A DNA stretch of 64,000 nucleotides, taken from contig NZ_CANLDD010000013.1 in the NCBI RefSeq assembly GCF_947489355.1, positions 30,135 through 94,134 of the forward strand, read 5' to 3'. The stretch is from an uncultured Microbulbifer sp. GTDB lineage: Bacteria > Pseudomonadota > Gammaproteobacteria > Pseudomonadales > Cellvibrionaceae. The notes under the pieces are model-generated. The model was not told where the DNA came from. It did no database searches and saw only the letters and a program-made list of their open reading frames with translations. Both the position numbers and the translations under genes were made by a program. Of this stretch, positions 17,902-28,817 are shown piece by piece. Each line of letters begins with the position of its first letter. Position 1 is the first letter of the stretch.

Positions 17902-18138
17902 TTATACTTTTTCGCCACGGGTACGCAGCTCCGTCAGAACAGCGTCGATCCCTTTCTTGTCGATCACGCGCATGCCCTTCGCGGAAACACGCAGCTTCAC
18001 GAAACGCTTCTCGGATTCAACCCAGAAACGATGGCTGTGCAGGTTCGGCACAAAGCGGCGCTTGGTGCGATTCTTGGCGTGGGATACATTGTTTCCGGTA
18101 ACTGGCCGTTTACCGGTTACCTGACATACCTTAGACAT
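17902..18138 (-). CDS. rpmB: 50S ribosomal protein L28
   Basis: The start at ATG 18138 gives 78 residues beginning [17 protein letters not shown], the exact N-terminal pattern of L28; the open frame upstream is not coding. L28 binds 23S rRNA in the large subunit. A good promoter lies at 18283-18311. Confidence 0.97.
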   Translation of the reverse strand: MSKVCQVTGKRPVTGNNVSHAKNRTKRRFVPNLHSHRFWVESEKRFVKLRVSAKGMRVIDKKGIDAVLTELRTRGEKV

Positions 18139-18282
18139 CTGTTGGCCTCTTGAAAACGCTTGTGCCCACAGCCCCTCCTGGCGAGGAAGGTGCTGCGGGA
18201 ACATACAAATCGGGATTCTAGTCCGGTTCCTGGATGGCGGCGGAACCTGTTCAGAATCCGGCCCGGCCGCAAAGAGCGGCGT

Positions 18283-18311
18283 TTTATACCAAAAGAGCTC
18301 GCAGGGGGCAA
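18283..18311 (-). promoter_or_regulatory. Sigma-70 promoter for rpmB-rpmG
   Basis: On the minus strand TTGCCC (18311-18306) and TATAAA (18288-18283) are separated by exactly 17 bases. A GC-rich start region follows, as is usual for ribosomal genes under stringent control. A small hairpin GCCGC-AAAGA-GCGGC sits just downstream in the leader. Confidence 0.6.
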
Positions 18312-18355
18312 GTTTTGTACAACCCGTCCATGTCACCGGCAGCCGCGCTTTCGCT

Positions 18356-19030
18356 TTACAGCAGCCCGTGTTCAACAAAGGACAGCGTTTCGCCTTCACC
18401 GATAATCATATGGTCGAGCACCGGGATATCGAACAGTTGCAGTGCCTGAACCAGGCGCTCGGTAATCCAGATATCCGCCTGGCTGGGCTCACAGGAACCG
18501 GACGGGTGATTGTGCGCCAAAATTACCGCTGCAGCACCCCGGTAGAGTGCAGCCTGCACCACCTCACGGGGATACACATTGGCGGCGTTGAGCGTCCCTT
18601 CAAACAGCTCTTCAAAGGCGATCACACAGCGCTGGTTATTCAGATAGAGGCAGCAGAAAACCTCGCGGCGACGGTGGCGCAGCTGCATTGCCAGGTAATC
18701 CCGTAACGCCGCAGGGCTGCCCAGGGCACTGCCCAGCCGGATGGTCTCTGCCAGGTGCCGCCGCGCCATTTCCAGCGCCGCCTGCAACTGGGCGAACTTG
18801 GCATTGCCCAGTCCCGGTGCGCGGCAGAACCGGTCCCGGTCCACCTCCAGCAGCGCACGCAAACCGCCGAATTCCCTCAGCAGACTGCGCGCCATATCCA
18901 CCGCAGAGACCCCCGGCAAGCCCACGCGCAGAAAAATGGCCAGTAGCTCCGCATCCGATAGTGCCCCGGCACCTTGTGCCAACAGCTTCTCCCTCGGCCT
19001 CTCAGCCTCGGGCCAATCCTTGATTTTCAC
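18356..19030 (-). CDS. radC: RadC-family JAMM domain protein
   Basis: The product has an N-terminal helix-hairpin-helix region ([15 protein letters not shown], then [13 protein letters not shown]) and a C-terminal JAMM metalloprotease-like domain with HNHPSG (H173, H175) and D186 in EPSQAD. The true role is unclear; the old name DNA repair protein RadC is not well supported. I prefer the GTG start at 19030 because the family begins at [15 protein letters not shown]; an in-frame ATG at 19084 would add 18 residues. It is divergent from coaBC, the usual radC/coaBC arrangement. Confidence 0.93.
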   Translation of the reverse strand: MKIKDWPEAERPREKLLAQGAGALSDAELLAIFLRVGLPGVSAVDMARSLLREFGGLRALLEVDRDRFCRAPGLGNAKFAQLQAALEMARRHLAETIRLGSALGSPAALRDYLAMQLRHRRREVFCCLYLNNQRCVIAFEELFEGTLNAANVYPREVVQAALYRGAAAVILAHNHPSGSCEPSQADIWITERLVQALQLFDIPVLDHMIIGEGETLSFVEHGLL

Positions 19031-19169
19031 CTTTGCCCCCCGACTTTTCCGCCACAGCGCCTTATTCCCCGCCTCTACCCGCATTTCAGTGAATGCCCGA
19101 TCCCCGTCTTATATGAACAGAGGCATCAATGCTAATCTACCCCCTTGTAGCAATTCGGGAACTGCACCT

Positions 19170-20381
19170 ATGTCCTCCCTGGCCGACAAACACATCATTC
19201 TGGGTATCAGTGGCGGTATTGCCGCCTACAAGAGTGCCGACCTGGTGCGCCGCCTCAAGGAGCGCGGTGCCGCGGTGAGAGTGGTCATGAGTGCCGGCGC
19301 GCGTGAATTTGTACAGCCGCTGACCTATCAGGCCCTGTCCGGCAACCCGGTGCACACCGACCTGCTGGACCCGGCAGCGGAGGCGGCCATGGGGCATATA
19401 GAATTGGCCAGATGGGCCGAACTGATCCTCATCGCTCCCGCCAGCGCCCAGATCATGGCCAAGCTTGCCTGTGGCATGGCGGACGACTTGCTAACCACCC
19501 TGTGCCTTGCCAGCGAGGCACCACTGGCGCTGGCGCCCGCCATGAATCAAGCCATGTGGCGCCACCCTGCCACTGCCACCAATACACAAACCCTGCGCAA
19601 ACGTGGCGTGCTGTTCTGGGGCCCTGCGGGCGGCAGCCAGGCCTGCGGCGATGTGGGACCCGGACGTATGCTGGAACCGGAGGACCTGGCACAACAGGCA
19701 GAGCATCTGTACGCCAAAAGCGACTGCCTGCACGGAAAAAAAGTGGTGATCACATCGGGCCCCACCCGTGAAGCTCTGGACCCGGTCCGCTACCTCAGCA
19801 ATCACAGCTCCGGCAAAATGGGCTTTGCCCTCGCCGCAGCGGCCCGGCGGGCCGGCGCTCAGGTGACGCTGATCTCGGGACCTGTGAGTCTCAGTACCCC
19901 GGCACAGGTAAAACGCGTCGATGTTGTCAATGCCCGGGAAATGCGCGATGCCGCCGAACGCGCCGCGGATCTCTGCGATATTTTTATCGGCGCTGCCGCA
20001 GTAGCGGATTTTCGCCCGGCAACCGTGGCCGGGCAAAAGCTTAAAAAGCAGGAAGGTCGCGACGAGACTTCGATAACCCTGGTAAAAAACCCCGATATCA
20101 TCGCCGGCATTGCAGCGCGCACCAAACTACGCCCATTCACCGTGGGTTTCGCTGCGGAAACCCAGCGGGTAGTGCAGTATGCGCAGGGCAAGCTGCAGCA
20201 CAAAAACCTCGATATGATTATCGCCAATGATGTCAGCCGCGCAGATAGCGGCTTTAATAGCGATCAAAATGCGGTCACGGTCATAGACCGCGATGGCTGT
20301 AACAGTTTGCCGCCGGCTTTAAAGACCAACCTTGCCAAACAATTAATAGAAATAATCGCCACAAAAGCACAACAACAGTAA
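19170..20381 (+). CDS. coaBC: Bifunctional phosphopantothenoylcysteine decarboxylase / phosphopantothenate-cysteine ligase
   Basis: CoaBC carries out two successive steps of CoA synthesis. From ATG 19170 (MSSLADKHIILGISGG) it has 403 residues, the usual size. The N-terminal CoaC flavoprotein half shows GGIAAYKSADLVRRL, APAMNQAMW and the Cys-containing flap SQACGDVGPGRM. The C-terminal CoaB half begins with ITSGPTREALDPVRYLSNHS. The open frame upstream to 18741 is antisense to radC and is rejected. In Pseudomonas dut follows; here algC follows directly after 21 bases. Confidence 0.96.
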   Translation: MSSLADKHIILGISGGIAAYKSADLVRRLKERGAAVRVVMSAGAREFVQPLTYQALSGNPVHTDLLDPAAEAAMGHIELARWAELILIAPASAQIMAKLACGMADDLLTTLCLASEAPLALAPAMNQAMWRHPATATNTQTLRKRGVLFWGPAGGSQACGDVGPGRMLEPEDLAQQAEHLYAKSDCLHGKKVVITSGPTREALDPVRYLSNHSSGKMGFALAAAARRAGAQVTLISGPVSLSTPAQVKRVDVVNAREMRDAAERAADLCDIFIGAAAVADFRPATVAGQKLKKQEGRDETSITLVKNPDIIAGIAARTKLRPFTVGFAAETQRVVQYAQGKLQHKNLDMIIANDVSRADSGFNSDQNAVTVIDRDGCNSLPPALKTNLAKQLIEIIATKAQQQ

Positions 20382-20402
20382 ACGCTACAAACAGGAAAAT
20401 CC

Positions 20403-22790
20403 GTGGTTTCCAACAAGAATGACCATCGCCGTGTGCACCTGCACAAGGGACTGTTTTTGCCATCCCTACTGGCCGCTGTCGCCTGGCTAGGCGGTGCCTA
20501 TTTACTGATAGAATACGTTGTAGATCCCTACAACCAGGCCCAGGTAAGGCAGGTAGCCCAGCAACAGGGAGAGGCGTTTGCCCAGATCGTGCAGCAACAA
20601 CTGAGCGAACGCTCCCGGCGCCTGCAAAAAGTTCATGCCACAGAAATACCGGCTCTCACACTGCTGAAAACCGCGCAACTGCCCGAGGGGTCTTCAGTAC
20701 AGGTGTTTACTGAACAGCAGATTCAAGTGGGCGCAGGTGCAAATCCGACCCTCAATTTCGCCCTGGTGGACCTGCTCAAACGCGGGCGGACGGATTCGCG
20801 ACTACCTTTGGAAATACTGCGGACCGGCAAAGACAACAGCTTGCAGCTGCACAGTGCACTGAATCTGCACGGAGAGCAGCTACTGATCTCCCAGCCGTTT
20901 GCCATTCTGGAAAATACCCTGAACGGACTCGACAAGAGCCGGGGACAAATCCAACTGATTCAGAAATTTCCCGATGCGCCGGCACAGACGCTGTGGCGCG
21001 GCGGCCAGGGGGTCGGACACGCCACTGGGATAAATCTCCAAAACAGTTATCTGCGTATTCAATTTAGTCCCTCGGACAGCTTCACAAATCGGCACAGCCT
21101 GCCGGAACTCTGGATTTATCTCGGTGCTGGCGCAGGCCTGCTGATTTCTCTGGTATTACTGGCAGCTTTCCTCCCCAGGGGTACCAAAGCGCCCTGGGAG
21201 CGCAGGGGCAATGGCGCAAAAGGTGGAACGGGAAAATCCGCGCCGAGCGGGAATGTCATACAGGGAGAAAACCCTATACCCCAGAGTCTCGCTTCACCAC
21301 CGAGTGTTACTGCAGATACCCCTCGGCAAAACGGGGAAAACAACACCACCGGCAAACAACCCCCTATGGCTGTGCGCCAGTCCGGGCTGAACCCGGTAAT
21401 CAACTGTCCACAACACGTATTTCGCGCCTACGATATTCGCGGTATTGCCGGTGAGGAAATCAACGAGCCTTTCGCCTACCAACTGGGGCGCGCCCTGGGA
21501 ACCCTGGCACAACACGCTGGCGAATCTATTCTGCTGGTGGGACGCGACGGCCGCAATAGCAGTGAACTGCTGGGCAACTGCCTGGTGGAAGGTATTCTCG
21601 ACAGCGGCTGCAACAGTATCAATCTGGGGCTGATACCCTCACCCCTACTCTATTACGCCTGCGTAAAAGGGAAAAATACCAGCAGTGGCGTTATAGTTAC
21701 TGCGAGCCACAATCCCGCCGAGGACAATGGATTTAAAATTGTTCTGAAAGGGCGCCCGCTGGCCGAGGAAAAACTGCAGGGACTGTATCAACTGATGCAG
21801 AAAGGTCCTTTCAAGCAGGGTGAGGGCAGCAATCGTGAACAGGAAATCATAGACAAGTACATTGACGAGGTCTTGAATAACGTCGCCCTTGCCGGGCAGC
21901 CACACTTGGTTGTGGATACCGGCAACGGCGCTGCCTCCGTTTTGGCGCCACGCCTGTTTGAGCAACTGGGCTGTGCCGTGACCCCTATTTTCTGCGAAGT
22001 GGATGGAAATTTCCCCAATCATCCGCCAGACCCTTCCAGACCCGAAAATCTGCAGGCCCTGATTGACAAGGTGACTGAATGCGGTGCAGATCTCGGTGTG
22101 GCGCTCGATGGTGATGGCGATAGGGTTACCTTGATCTCTCGCAGCGGGCGCATCGCCTGGGCGGACCAGTTGGTGATGCTGTTGGCGCGGGATATTCTCG
22201 GACGTCACCCTGGGGAGCATATTGTCTTTGATGTAAAAAGCAGTCGCAGCCTGGCGCAACTGATCAGCCAGTACGGCGGCCGCCCGGTGATGTGGAAAAC
22301 CGGCCACGCGCCGATGAAAACCAAAATGCTGGAAACCAAGGCCATTCTGGGCGGCGAGCTGTCGGGACATATTTTTATCAGAGACCGCTGGTTTGGATTT
22401 GACGACGGTATCTATGCGGCCGCGCGCATACTGGAAATTATGGCTCTGCGCGAACAGACATTGGATGAGCTTTTGGATTCGCTGCCAAGAATGGAAAGCA
22501 CCCCGGAAATTTTGTTGCCGGTAGAGGAGCAGGAGAAGTTTTCCCTGGTCGATCAACTGCGCGAGCAGGGGGACTTTGCCAATGCGGACATCAACACCAT
22601 CGACGGCCTGCGCATCGAGTTTTCCGATGGCTGGGGGCTGGTGCGCGCCTCCAACACCACCAGTGCGCTGACGCTGCGTTTTGAAGCGGAAAATGCCGAA
22701 GCCCTGGAACGTATCCGCACCCAAGTGATGGACCAGCTCAGGAGAATTGCGCCCGCGATCACAGTGCCCAATTGGCAGCTTCTCGACTAG
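20403..22790 (+). CDS. algC: Phosphomannomutase/phosphoglucomutase with N-terminal membrane domain
   Basis: AlgC interconverts the 1- and 6-phosphates of mannose and glucose for exopolysaccharide and LPS synthesis. The 795-residue protein starts at GTG 20403 after AGGAA. Residues 17-39 and 237-257 are membrane helices around a periplasmic-type domain, followed by a low-complexity linker (260-330). The mutase domain begins near 335, with YDIRG (343-347), phosphoserine S435 in TASHNP, metal loop DGDGDR (569-574) and sugar loop GGELSGH (647-653). Long membrane-linked AlgC forms are known in pseudomonads. The gene lies between coaBC and argB. Confidence 0.93.
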   Translation: MVSNKNDHRRVHLHKGLFLPSLLAAVAWLGGAYLLIEYVVDPYNQAQVRQVAQQQGEAFAQIVQQQLSERSRRLQKVHATEIPALTLLKTAQLPEGSSVQVFTEQQIQVGAGANPTLNFALVDLLKRGRTDSRLPLEILRTGKDNSLQLHSALNLHGEQLLISQPFAILENTLNGLDKSRGQIQLIQKFPDAPAQTLWRGGQGVGHATGINLQNSYLRIQFSPSDSFTNRHSLPELWIYLGAGAGLLISLVLLAAFLPRGTKAPWERRGNGAKGGTGKSAPSGNVIQGENPIPQSLASPPSVTADTPRQNGENNTTGKQPPMAVRQSGLNPVINCPQHVFRAYDIRGIAGEEINEPFAYQLGRALGTLAQHAGESILLVGRDGRNSSELLGNCLVEGILDSGCNSINLGLIPSPLLYYACVKGKNTSSGVIVTASHNPAEDNGFKIVLKGRPLAEEKLQGLYQLMQKGPFKQGEGSNREQEIIDKYIDEVLNNVALAGQPHLVVDTGNGAASVLAPRLFEQLGCAVTPIFCEVDGNFPNHPPDPSRPENLQALIDKVTECGADLGVALDGDGDRVTLISRSGRIAWADQLVMLLARDILGRHPGEHIVFDVKSSRSLAQLISQYGGRPVMWKTGHAPMKTKMLETKAILGGELSGHIFIRDRWFGFDDGIYAAARILEIMALREQTLDELLDSLPRMESTPEILLPVEEQEKFSLVDQLREQGDFANADINTIDGLRIEFSDGWGLVRASNTTSALTLRFEAENAEALERIRTQVMDQLRRIAPAITVPNWQLLD

Positions 22791-22819
22791 TGCGTTCGGC
22801 TTGATTCCGAATGACTAGT
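22786..22819. other. Interrupted hairpin after algC
   Basis: Two ACTAGT sites (22786-22791 and 22814-22819) and inner arms TTCGG/CCGAA form a broken stem that overlaps the algC stop. There is no T run, so it is at best a weak terminator. It abuts the repeat element. Confidence 0.3.
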
Positions 22820-22820
22820 A

Positions 22821-22945
22821 AAGCAGGAGGGGAAAATACCCCCTCTCTCAGAACCGTATGAGGCATGGAGGCCGATTAAGGGCGTACAGGGATGTATTCA
22901 CAGCGCGTTCTGGGGGAAGGGTATTCTTTCCTTCCGACCCGGTAA
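22821..22945 (+). repeat. Dispersed repeat, copy 3
   Basis: This aligns without large gaps to 1571-1695 (75 of 90 identical over 22851-22940). Its ends, GGAGGGGAAAATACCCCCTC on the left and GTATTCTTTCCTTCC (22921-22935) on the right, are imperfect inverted repeats. It lies in the algC-argB gap, where Pseudomonas has no such element. Confidence 0.75.
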
Positions 22946-24004
<1,059 letters not shown>

Positions 24005-24114
24005 CGTCTTGGCAATTGAACACAGCCCGGCGAATCGGTAGGATTCCGCCACCGCAACACTACAGCGATAAAAACAAAATCACCGCCCACCCTCAAGTGG
24101 ACAAAAGGCAATCA

Positions 24115-24723
24115 ATGAGCAGTGAAAAAATTACTCGGCGGCAACAAATTCTGGAAGCCCTGGCTCATATGCTGGAAGCCAGTCCCGGCGCACGTATCAC
24201 AACTGCAGCCCTGGCCAGGGAGGTCGGTTTCTCCGAAGCGGCACTCTATCGCCACTTCCCCAGCAAATCGAAAATGTTTGAGGGCCTGATTGAATTCATT
24301 GAAGAGGCCATTTTTAGTCGCGTCGCACTGATTCTGCGGGATGAGCCCTCGGCCCTGAGCCGCTGCCAGAAAATTCTGCACCTCCTTCTGGCCTTCTGTG
24401 AACGCAATCCGGGTATTACCCGGCTGCTCACGGGCGATGCCCTGACGGGCGAAACCGAGCGACTACACGGGCGTATTCTACAGTTGTTCGACCGCCTGGA
24501 AACTCAGATGCGACAAATCCTGCGAGAGGCGGAACTGCGCGAGGACCTGCGCCCAGTGCTGCCTCTAGGCGGCGCGGCCAACCTGCTGCTGGCCAGTGCC
24601 GAAGGACGGATTGTGCAGTATGTGCGCAGCGGCTTTAAACGTAAACCCACCGAGTATTGGGAGGAGCAGTGGCCGGTTCTGACTTCGGGGTTCTTTCGCG
24701 AAACCTTGGTCCCGGTCAGGTAG
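24115..24723 (+). CDS. slmA: Nucleoid occlusion factor SlmA (TetR family)
   Basis: SlmA binds specific chromosomal sites and stops FtsZ from assembling over the nucleoid. From ATG 24115 the protein has 202 residues. The TetR-type HTH is at about 29-52 ([20 protein letters not shown]), and the SlmA-specific body includes [10 protein letters not shown] and [16 protein letters not shown]. It lies in the argB-slmA-pyrE neighbourhood, as in many gammaproteobacteria. Confidence 0.93.
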   Translation: MSSEKITRRQQILEALAHMLEASPGARITTAALAREVGFSEAALYRHFPSKSKMFEGLIEFIEEAIFSRVALILRDEPSALSRCQKILHLLLAFCERNPGITRLLTGDALTGETERLHGRILQLFDRLETQMRQILREAELREDLRPVLPLGGAANLLLASAEGRIVQYVRSGFKRKPTEYWEEQWPVLTSGFFRETLVPVR

Positions 24724-24812
24724 CGGGCCGCAGGTAATTCCGCCATGATTCACCCCGCAACCAAATGGGCCGCGGGCAAAACCGGGGAATGCGCAACGGA
24801 AGGACTGCCCGG

Positions 24813-25430
24813 CTAGGATCGGGCTGTGAGCTCGGTGTAACGGGCAACGGCTTTATCGAACTCCGCACCGATAGAGCGGGCCTCCCCCGCACGCTGACTG
24901 AGGCGCTCGCGCAAGACCGATACCTCCTTTTGTAAATCGGCGATACGCCGCAGGAGTTCGGGTGCCACCTCACGACCGCTGCGCTGGGTACGCGCCGCAG
25001 CTGCTTCCTCCTCAGCGATCTGGCGAACGAGGCTGGCGATATTCGAGCGCATAATTGCCATATCCTGCTCCACAATAGCCAGCTTGCGCGTCCGCGCACT
25101 CTCAATATCGGCAATGCTGTTGTACCGTTTTAGCAACCTGCGGTCCGCCTCCTTCTGGACCTCCTGCCGGCGCTTCGCCGCGTATTCCTCGGGGCTCGGC
25201 TGCGGGGGCACCACCTCAAGCACACGGCCGGTGGGGGTGAGGATCTCATACCCCTTGGCAACATACTCGGGTGGGACCACCTCATTGAGCACCACTATGC
25301 CCCGCTCATCGGTATAGCGATAGAGCACCCTGTCCCCGGCACCGCCCGCGGCATTTGCCAAGGCGGACAGCGACAACAGAGCGGCGACCAGTAAACGTAC
25401 CACAGGAGCGGCTCGCATCGCACTTCTCAC
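24813..25430 (-). CDS. DUF4124-type exported coiled-coil protein
   Basis: The 205-residue protein has a signal peptide (about 1-28, ending ALANA). A short N-terminal domain YRYTDERGIVVLNEVVPPEY (about 36-55) fits DUF4124. Residues about 78-195 form a long charged helix with coiled-coil heptads. Its role is unknown; it probably sits in the periplasm. It lies 35 bases downstream of pyrE on the same strand, so it may be cotranscribed. Confidence 0.7.
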   Translation of the reverse strand: MRSAMRAAPVVRLLVAALLSLSALANAAGGAGDRVLYRYTDERGIVVLNEVVPPEYVAKGYEILTPTGRVLEVVPPQPSPEEYAAKRRQEVQKEADRRLLKRYNSIADIESARTRKLAIVEQDMAIMRSNIASLVRQIAEEEAAAARTQRSGREVAPELLRRIADLQKEVSVLRERLSQRAGEARSIGAEFDKAVARYTELTARS

Positions 25431-25465
25431 TGAATAGTCCTCCGGCCCGCCACAAAGGTCCCGCT

Positions 25466-26119
25466 CTATTGATCCGAAACGCCGTAACGCTGCCGATAGT
25501 CCACAATTTTTTGCAGGGTCTCGCTGTCGTGCGATTCCTGCTCGAGATAACTGATCACATTGTCTAGCTGCACGATGCTGATCACCGGGATATTGTACTG
25601 TCTCTCTATCTGCTGAATAGCGGAGAATTCACATTCCTCGCTCGCTCTTTCCTGGCGGTTCAATCCGATCACCACACCGGCGGCGCTGGCTCCGTGGGCT
25701 GCGATAATTTGTACTACTTCTCGCACCGCAGTACCCGCGGTAATCACATCATCGACAATCAAAACCTTGCCAACCAGCGGCGCACCCACTATGGTTCCAC
25801 CCTCGCCGTGATCCTTGGCTTCCTTGCGGTTGAAGCAGAAAGGCTTGTTGATGCCCTTCTGCGCCAGTGCCACGGCGGTCACCGCACCCAGCGGGATACC
25901 CTTGTAAGCCGGCCCGAAAATGACATCAAAATCCACCTCTGAAGCGATAACCGCTTCGGCGTAGGCGTGTCCGAGTGCTGCCAGCGCTGCACCGGTATGG
26001 AAGTGCCCGGCATTGAAGAAATAGGGACTCTGGCGGCCTGATTTCAGGGTGAAGTCACCGAAACGCAACACTCGGTGATCCAGGGCCAGTTGGATAAAAT
26101 CGCGCTGATACTGCTGCAT
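25466..26119 (-). CDS. pyrE: Orotate phosphoribosyltransferase
   Basis: PyrE makes orotidine 5'-monophosphate from orotate and PRPP. The 217-residue protein has the phosphoribosyl motif [12 protein letters not shown] (119-130), the substrate loop [11 protein letters not shown] (99-109) and the N-terminal [11 protein letters not shown]. It is divergent from crc, the usual arrangement in pseudomonads. Confidence 0.97.
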   Translation of the reverse strand: MQQYQRDFIQLALDHRVLRFGDFTLKSGRQSPYFFNAGHFHTGAALAALGHAYAEAVIASEVDFDVIFGPAYKGIPLGAVTAVALAQKGINKPFCFNRKEAKDHGEGGTIVGAPLVGKVLIVDDVITAGTAVREVVQIIAAHGASAAGVVIGLNRQERASEECEFSAIQQIERQYNIPVISIVQLDNVISYLEQESHDSETLQKIVDYRQRYGVSDQ

Positions 26120-26233
26120 GGAAAATTGTTAACAATTGGCTAAGGTGAAGGGAGACCGCCCCGTGGCAATCCCGGGGACAGGCACATACATAATGTTTCT
26201 AATGATACACAGTCCGCTGGTAAGGGGCTAATA

Positions 26234-27001
26234 ATGCGAATAGTAAGCTTGTCGGTGGACGGCGTTCACCAGGCCGCACAACGCGGCCTCTACGATTGGT
26301 TGGCAGAGCAGGACGCAGACATTATCTGTCTACAGGACCTGCGTGCCCTCGAGCCCCAGCTGGACCACCCCGTCTTTCACCCCGACGGTTATTACAGCTA
26401 TTTCTTCGACTCGGGAACACCGCACGAAAATGGGGTGGCCATCTACACCCGCAGCCAGCCCAAAGCCATTATCTTTGGTATGGGCTTTGCCAGTGGTGAG
26501 GACATGTTCGGACGCTATTTACAGGCGGACTTCGAGCGCCTGAGTGTCGGCTCGCTGCTCGCCCCCGCAGCCACCGGTGAGGCAACCCTGGAGAAAAAGG
26601 TACAGTTCTTCGACGATATGCAGGCGCACCTGCACAAGGTCAGCCGCAAACGCCGTGACTTTATCTTCTGCGGCAACTGGGGCATGGCCCACCGCCGCGC
26701 CGACGTGCAGAACTGGCAGGACCATCAGGACACTCCGGGATTTATGCGCCATGAACAGCGCTGGCTGGACCAGTTGTTCAATGAAATCGGCTATGCCGAT
26801 GCTTTCCGTCGGGTGGTCAAAGACACTGATGAATTCACCTGGTGGCCCAGTGGCACCCTCGGCGAGGGCGATGGTTGGCGCATCGATATGCAGATAGTCT
26901 CACACGGGCTGAAGAATCGCATCGAGTACGGCGCCATCAACAAGAACGTCAGCTTTTCCAGCCACCTGCCGGTCAGCATGGATTATGACCTCGAAGTGTG
27001 A
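26234..27001 (+). CDS. crc: Catabolite repression control protein Crc
   Basis: In Pseudomonas, Crc helps Hfq repress translation of catabolic mRNAs. The 255-residue protein has the exonuclease III fold but lacks key catalytic residues: S7 replaces the metal-site Asn, D35 replaces the Glu, CGNWGMAH (146-153) replaces the GDxN motif, and S243 replaces the Asp before H244. Matching Crc landmarks include PGFMRHEQRWLDQLFNEIGYADA. Together with its place beside pyrE this supports Crc over a DNA-repair nuclease. Confidence 0.88.
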   Translation: MRIVSLSVDGVHQAAQRGLYDWLAEQDADIICLQDLRALEPQLDHPVFHPDGYYSYFFDSGTPHENGVAIYTRSQPKAIIFGMGFASGEDMFGRYLQADFERLSVGSLLAPAATGEATLEKKVQFFDDMQAHLHKVSRKRRDFIFCGNWGMAHRRADVQNWQDHQDTPGFMRHEQRWLDQLFNEIGYADAFRRVVKDTDEFTWWPSGTLGEGDGWRIDMQIVSHGLKNRIEYGAINKNVSFSSHLPVSMDYDLEV

Positions 27002-27046
27002 TTAGCGGCGGGCCCGGGCGGTACTGAACTCCGCGAGCATTTGCGC

Positions 27047-27065
27047 CCCGGCAGAGACTGCCGGG
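27047..27065. terminator. Stem-loop between crc and rph
   Basis: A perfect seven-base stem CCCGGCA-GAGAC-TGCCGGG sits in the gap where crc and rph converge. There is no T run on either strand, so a bidirectional terminator is plausible but not certain. Confidence 0.4.
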
Positions 27066-27091
27066 CCAGGCAGCCAGGAGTCTGCCGAATC

Positions 27092-27820
27092 TCAGTCGCC
27101 CCGCGCATCCAGCGCCTTTTTCTGCAGGGCAATCAGTTCGTCGATCCCCGCCTTGCCCAAACCCAGCATCTGGGCAAACTGCTTTTCAGAAAAGGGCGCG
27201 CCTTCGGCGGTTCCCTGCACCTCAATCATTCCGCCGTCTGCCGCCATCACCAGGTTCATATCGGTATCGGCGCTACTGTCCTCGGGGTAATCCAGGTCCA
27301 GCACCGGCTGCCCCGCATAGATACCCACTGACACCGCCGCAACCAGGTTTAACAGCGGGTCTTGGATGAGAAGCTTTTCCCGCTGCATATGGCGCAGGGC
27401 GTCCACCAGCGCCACGCAGGCACCGGTAATCGCCGCTGTGCGCGTACCACCATCGGCCTGAATGACATCACAATCGAGGGTAATCTGGTTTTCACCGAGC
27501 TTCTCCAGATCCACTGCCGCCCGCAGCGAGCGACCAATCAGGCGCTGAATCTCCACCGTGCGGCCACTCTGCTTGCCCTTGGCTGCCTCCCGCGGCATAC
27601 GTGTACCGGTGGAGCGCGGCAACATACCGTACTCCGCCGTGATCCAGCCACTGCCCCGACCGCGCAAAAACCGCGGCACTTCATTCGAGACAGAGGCATT
27701 GCACAACACTTTTGTACCCCCGAACGCCACCAGCACAGAACCCTCGGCGTGACGGGTATAGTTGCGGGTTATCTTGATGGGGCGCAGTTGCGCCGCTGCG
27801 CGGCCACTGGGTCGCTGCAT
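27092..27820 (-). CDS. rph: Ribonuclease PH
   Basis: RNase PH trims tRNA 3' ends by phosphorolysis. The 242-residue protein starts [15 protein letters not shown] and has [10 protein letters not shown], the arginine-rich [17 protein letters not shown] region and [18 protein letters not shown]. It is divergent from yicC with a 109-base gap, a widely conserved arrangement. Confidence 0.97.
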   Translation of the reverse strand: MQRPSGRAAAQLRPIKITRNYTRHAEGSVLVAFGGTKVLCNASVSNEVPRFLRGRGSGWITAEYGMLPRSTGTRMPREAAKGKQSGRTVEIQRLIGRSLRAAVDLEKLGENQITLDCDVIQADGGTRTAAITGACVALVDALRHMQREKLLIQDPLLNLVAAVSVGIYAGQPVLDLDYPEDSSADTDMNLVMAADGGMIEVQGTAEGAPFSEKQFAQMLGLGKAGIDELIALQKKALDARGD

Positions 27821-27929
27821 AATTCACCTCGATCTATTGCATGGAAGCCCTGCATTATATACTCCCCCATGGGCATCCGGACGCTGTGCTATGATGCCGG
27901 GCTGACAAAACGCCTGCAGAGGATCCGCA

Positions 27930-28817
27930 ATGGCCGATAACCGGGAACAAAACAGCGTGCGTAGCATGACCGCTTTCGGGCGCGCCGAGGCCATTTTCGA
28001 AACAGGGACCGCCATCTGGGAACTGCGCTCAGTCAACCACCGCTACCTGGAGCCCAACTTTCGCCTCCCGGAGACCGCGCGCCCCCTGGAGGCTCAGTTG
28101 CGGGATATTTTGCGCAAAAATCTGTCCCGCGGCAAAATCGAACTCACCCTGACCCTCAAGCCCAACATTGGGGAAACCGTCGGACTGGAGATTAACCAGG
28201 CATTGGCGCAAGCCCTGTTGCAGGCCGCCAAGCAAGTAGCCGCGAACGAAGATACCCTGCCGCTCAACCCTTTGCAGATTCTCCAGTGGCCCGGTGTCAT
28301 CGGTGAGCCGGAAACCGATCCCGAGCGACAATCCGCCACTGTTCTCCAGGCTTTTCGCCAAGCACTGCAACAGCTTCGCGCAAATCGGGAGCGCGAAGGG
28401 GCAGAGCTGGCCAATTTTATTGAAGCCCGCTTGGTGGGCATTGAGGAACAAATCTCCCAGGTGCGCAGGCTGCTTCCACAAATACTGGAGGCGCAACGGG
28501 AAAAGCTGCGCAGCCGACTAGAGGAGTTCTCGTTGGATCTGGACAAAGAGCGCCTGGAGCAGGAAATCGTACTTCTGGCTCAAAAAGCGGATGTGGATGA
28601 AGAGCTGGACCGCCTGGGTGCGCACACCGCCGAGACACGCCGGGTGCTCTCTGGTGGCGGCGCCATAGGTCGACGGCTGGACTTTCTGATGCAGGAATTT
28701 AATCGCGAAGCCAATACCCTGTCTGCAAAATCCATCGTAACCAGTACCACCCAAGCGGCGGTGGAGCTGAAGGTTCTCATTGAGCAGATGAGGGAGCAGG
28801 TGCAAAATATCGAGTAA
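27930..28817 (+). CDS. yicC: YicC-family endoribonuclease
   Basis: YicC-family proteins are linked to RNA decay, and the E. coli member has been described as an endoribonuclease. The 295-residue product has the N-terminal RSMTAFGRAE and LRSVNHRYLE motifs and a helical C-terminal region ending TQAAVELKVLIEQMREQVQ, normal in order and length. It is divergent from rph. Confidence 0.93.
   Translation: MADNREQNSVRSMTAFGRAEAIFETGTAIWELRSVNHRYLEPNFRLPETARPLEAQLRDILRKNLSRGKIELTLTLKPNIGETVGLEINQALAQALLQAAKQVAANEDTLPLNPLQILQWPGVIGEPETDPERQSATVLQAFRQALQQLRANREREGAELANFIEARLVGIEEQISQVRRLLPQILEAQREKLRSRLEEFSLDLDKERLEQEIVLLAQKADVDEELDRLGAHTAETRRVLSGGGAIGRRLDFLMQEFNREANTLSAKSIVTSTTQAAVELKVLIEQMREQVQNIE

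Noticed and set aside
18741..19169. N-terminal extension of the coaBC reading frame
   Set aside because: It is antisense to radC and has unnatural Ser/Pro/Arg composition; CoaC homology begins at 19170.
21645..22724. Long minus-strand frame of 359 codons inside algC
   Set aside because: It is a shadow of the well-conserved algC mutase domain.
22786..22819. Hairpin after algC as a true terminator
   Set aside because: The stem is interrupted and no T run follows; listed only as a weak structure.
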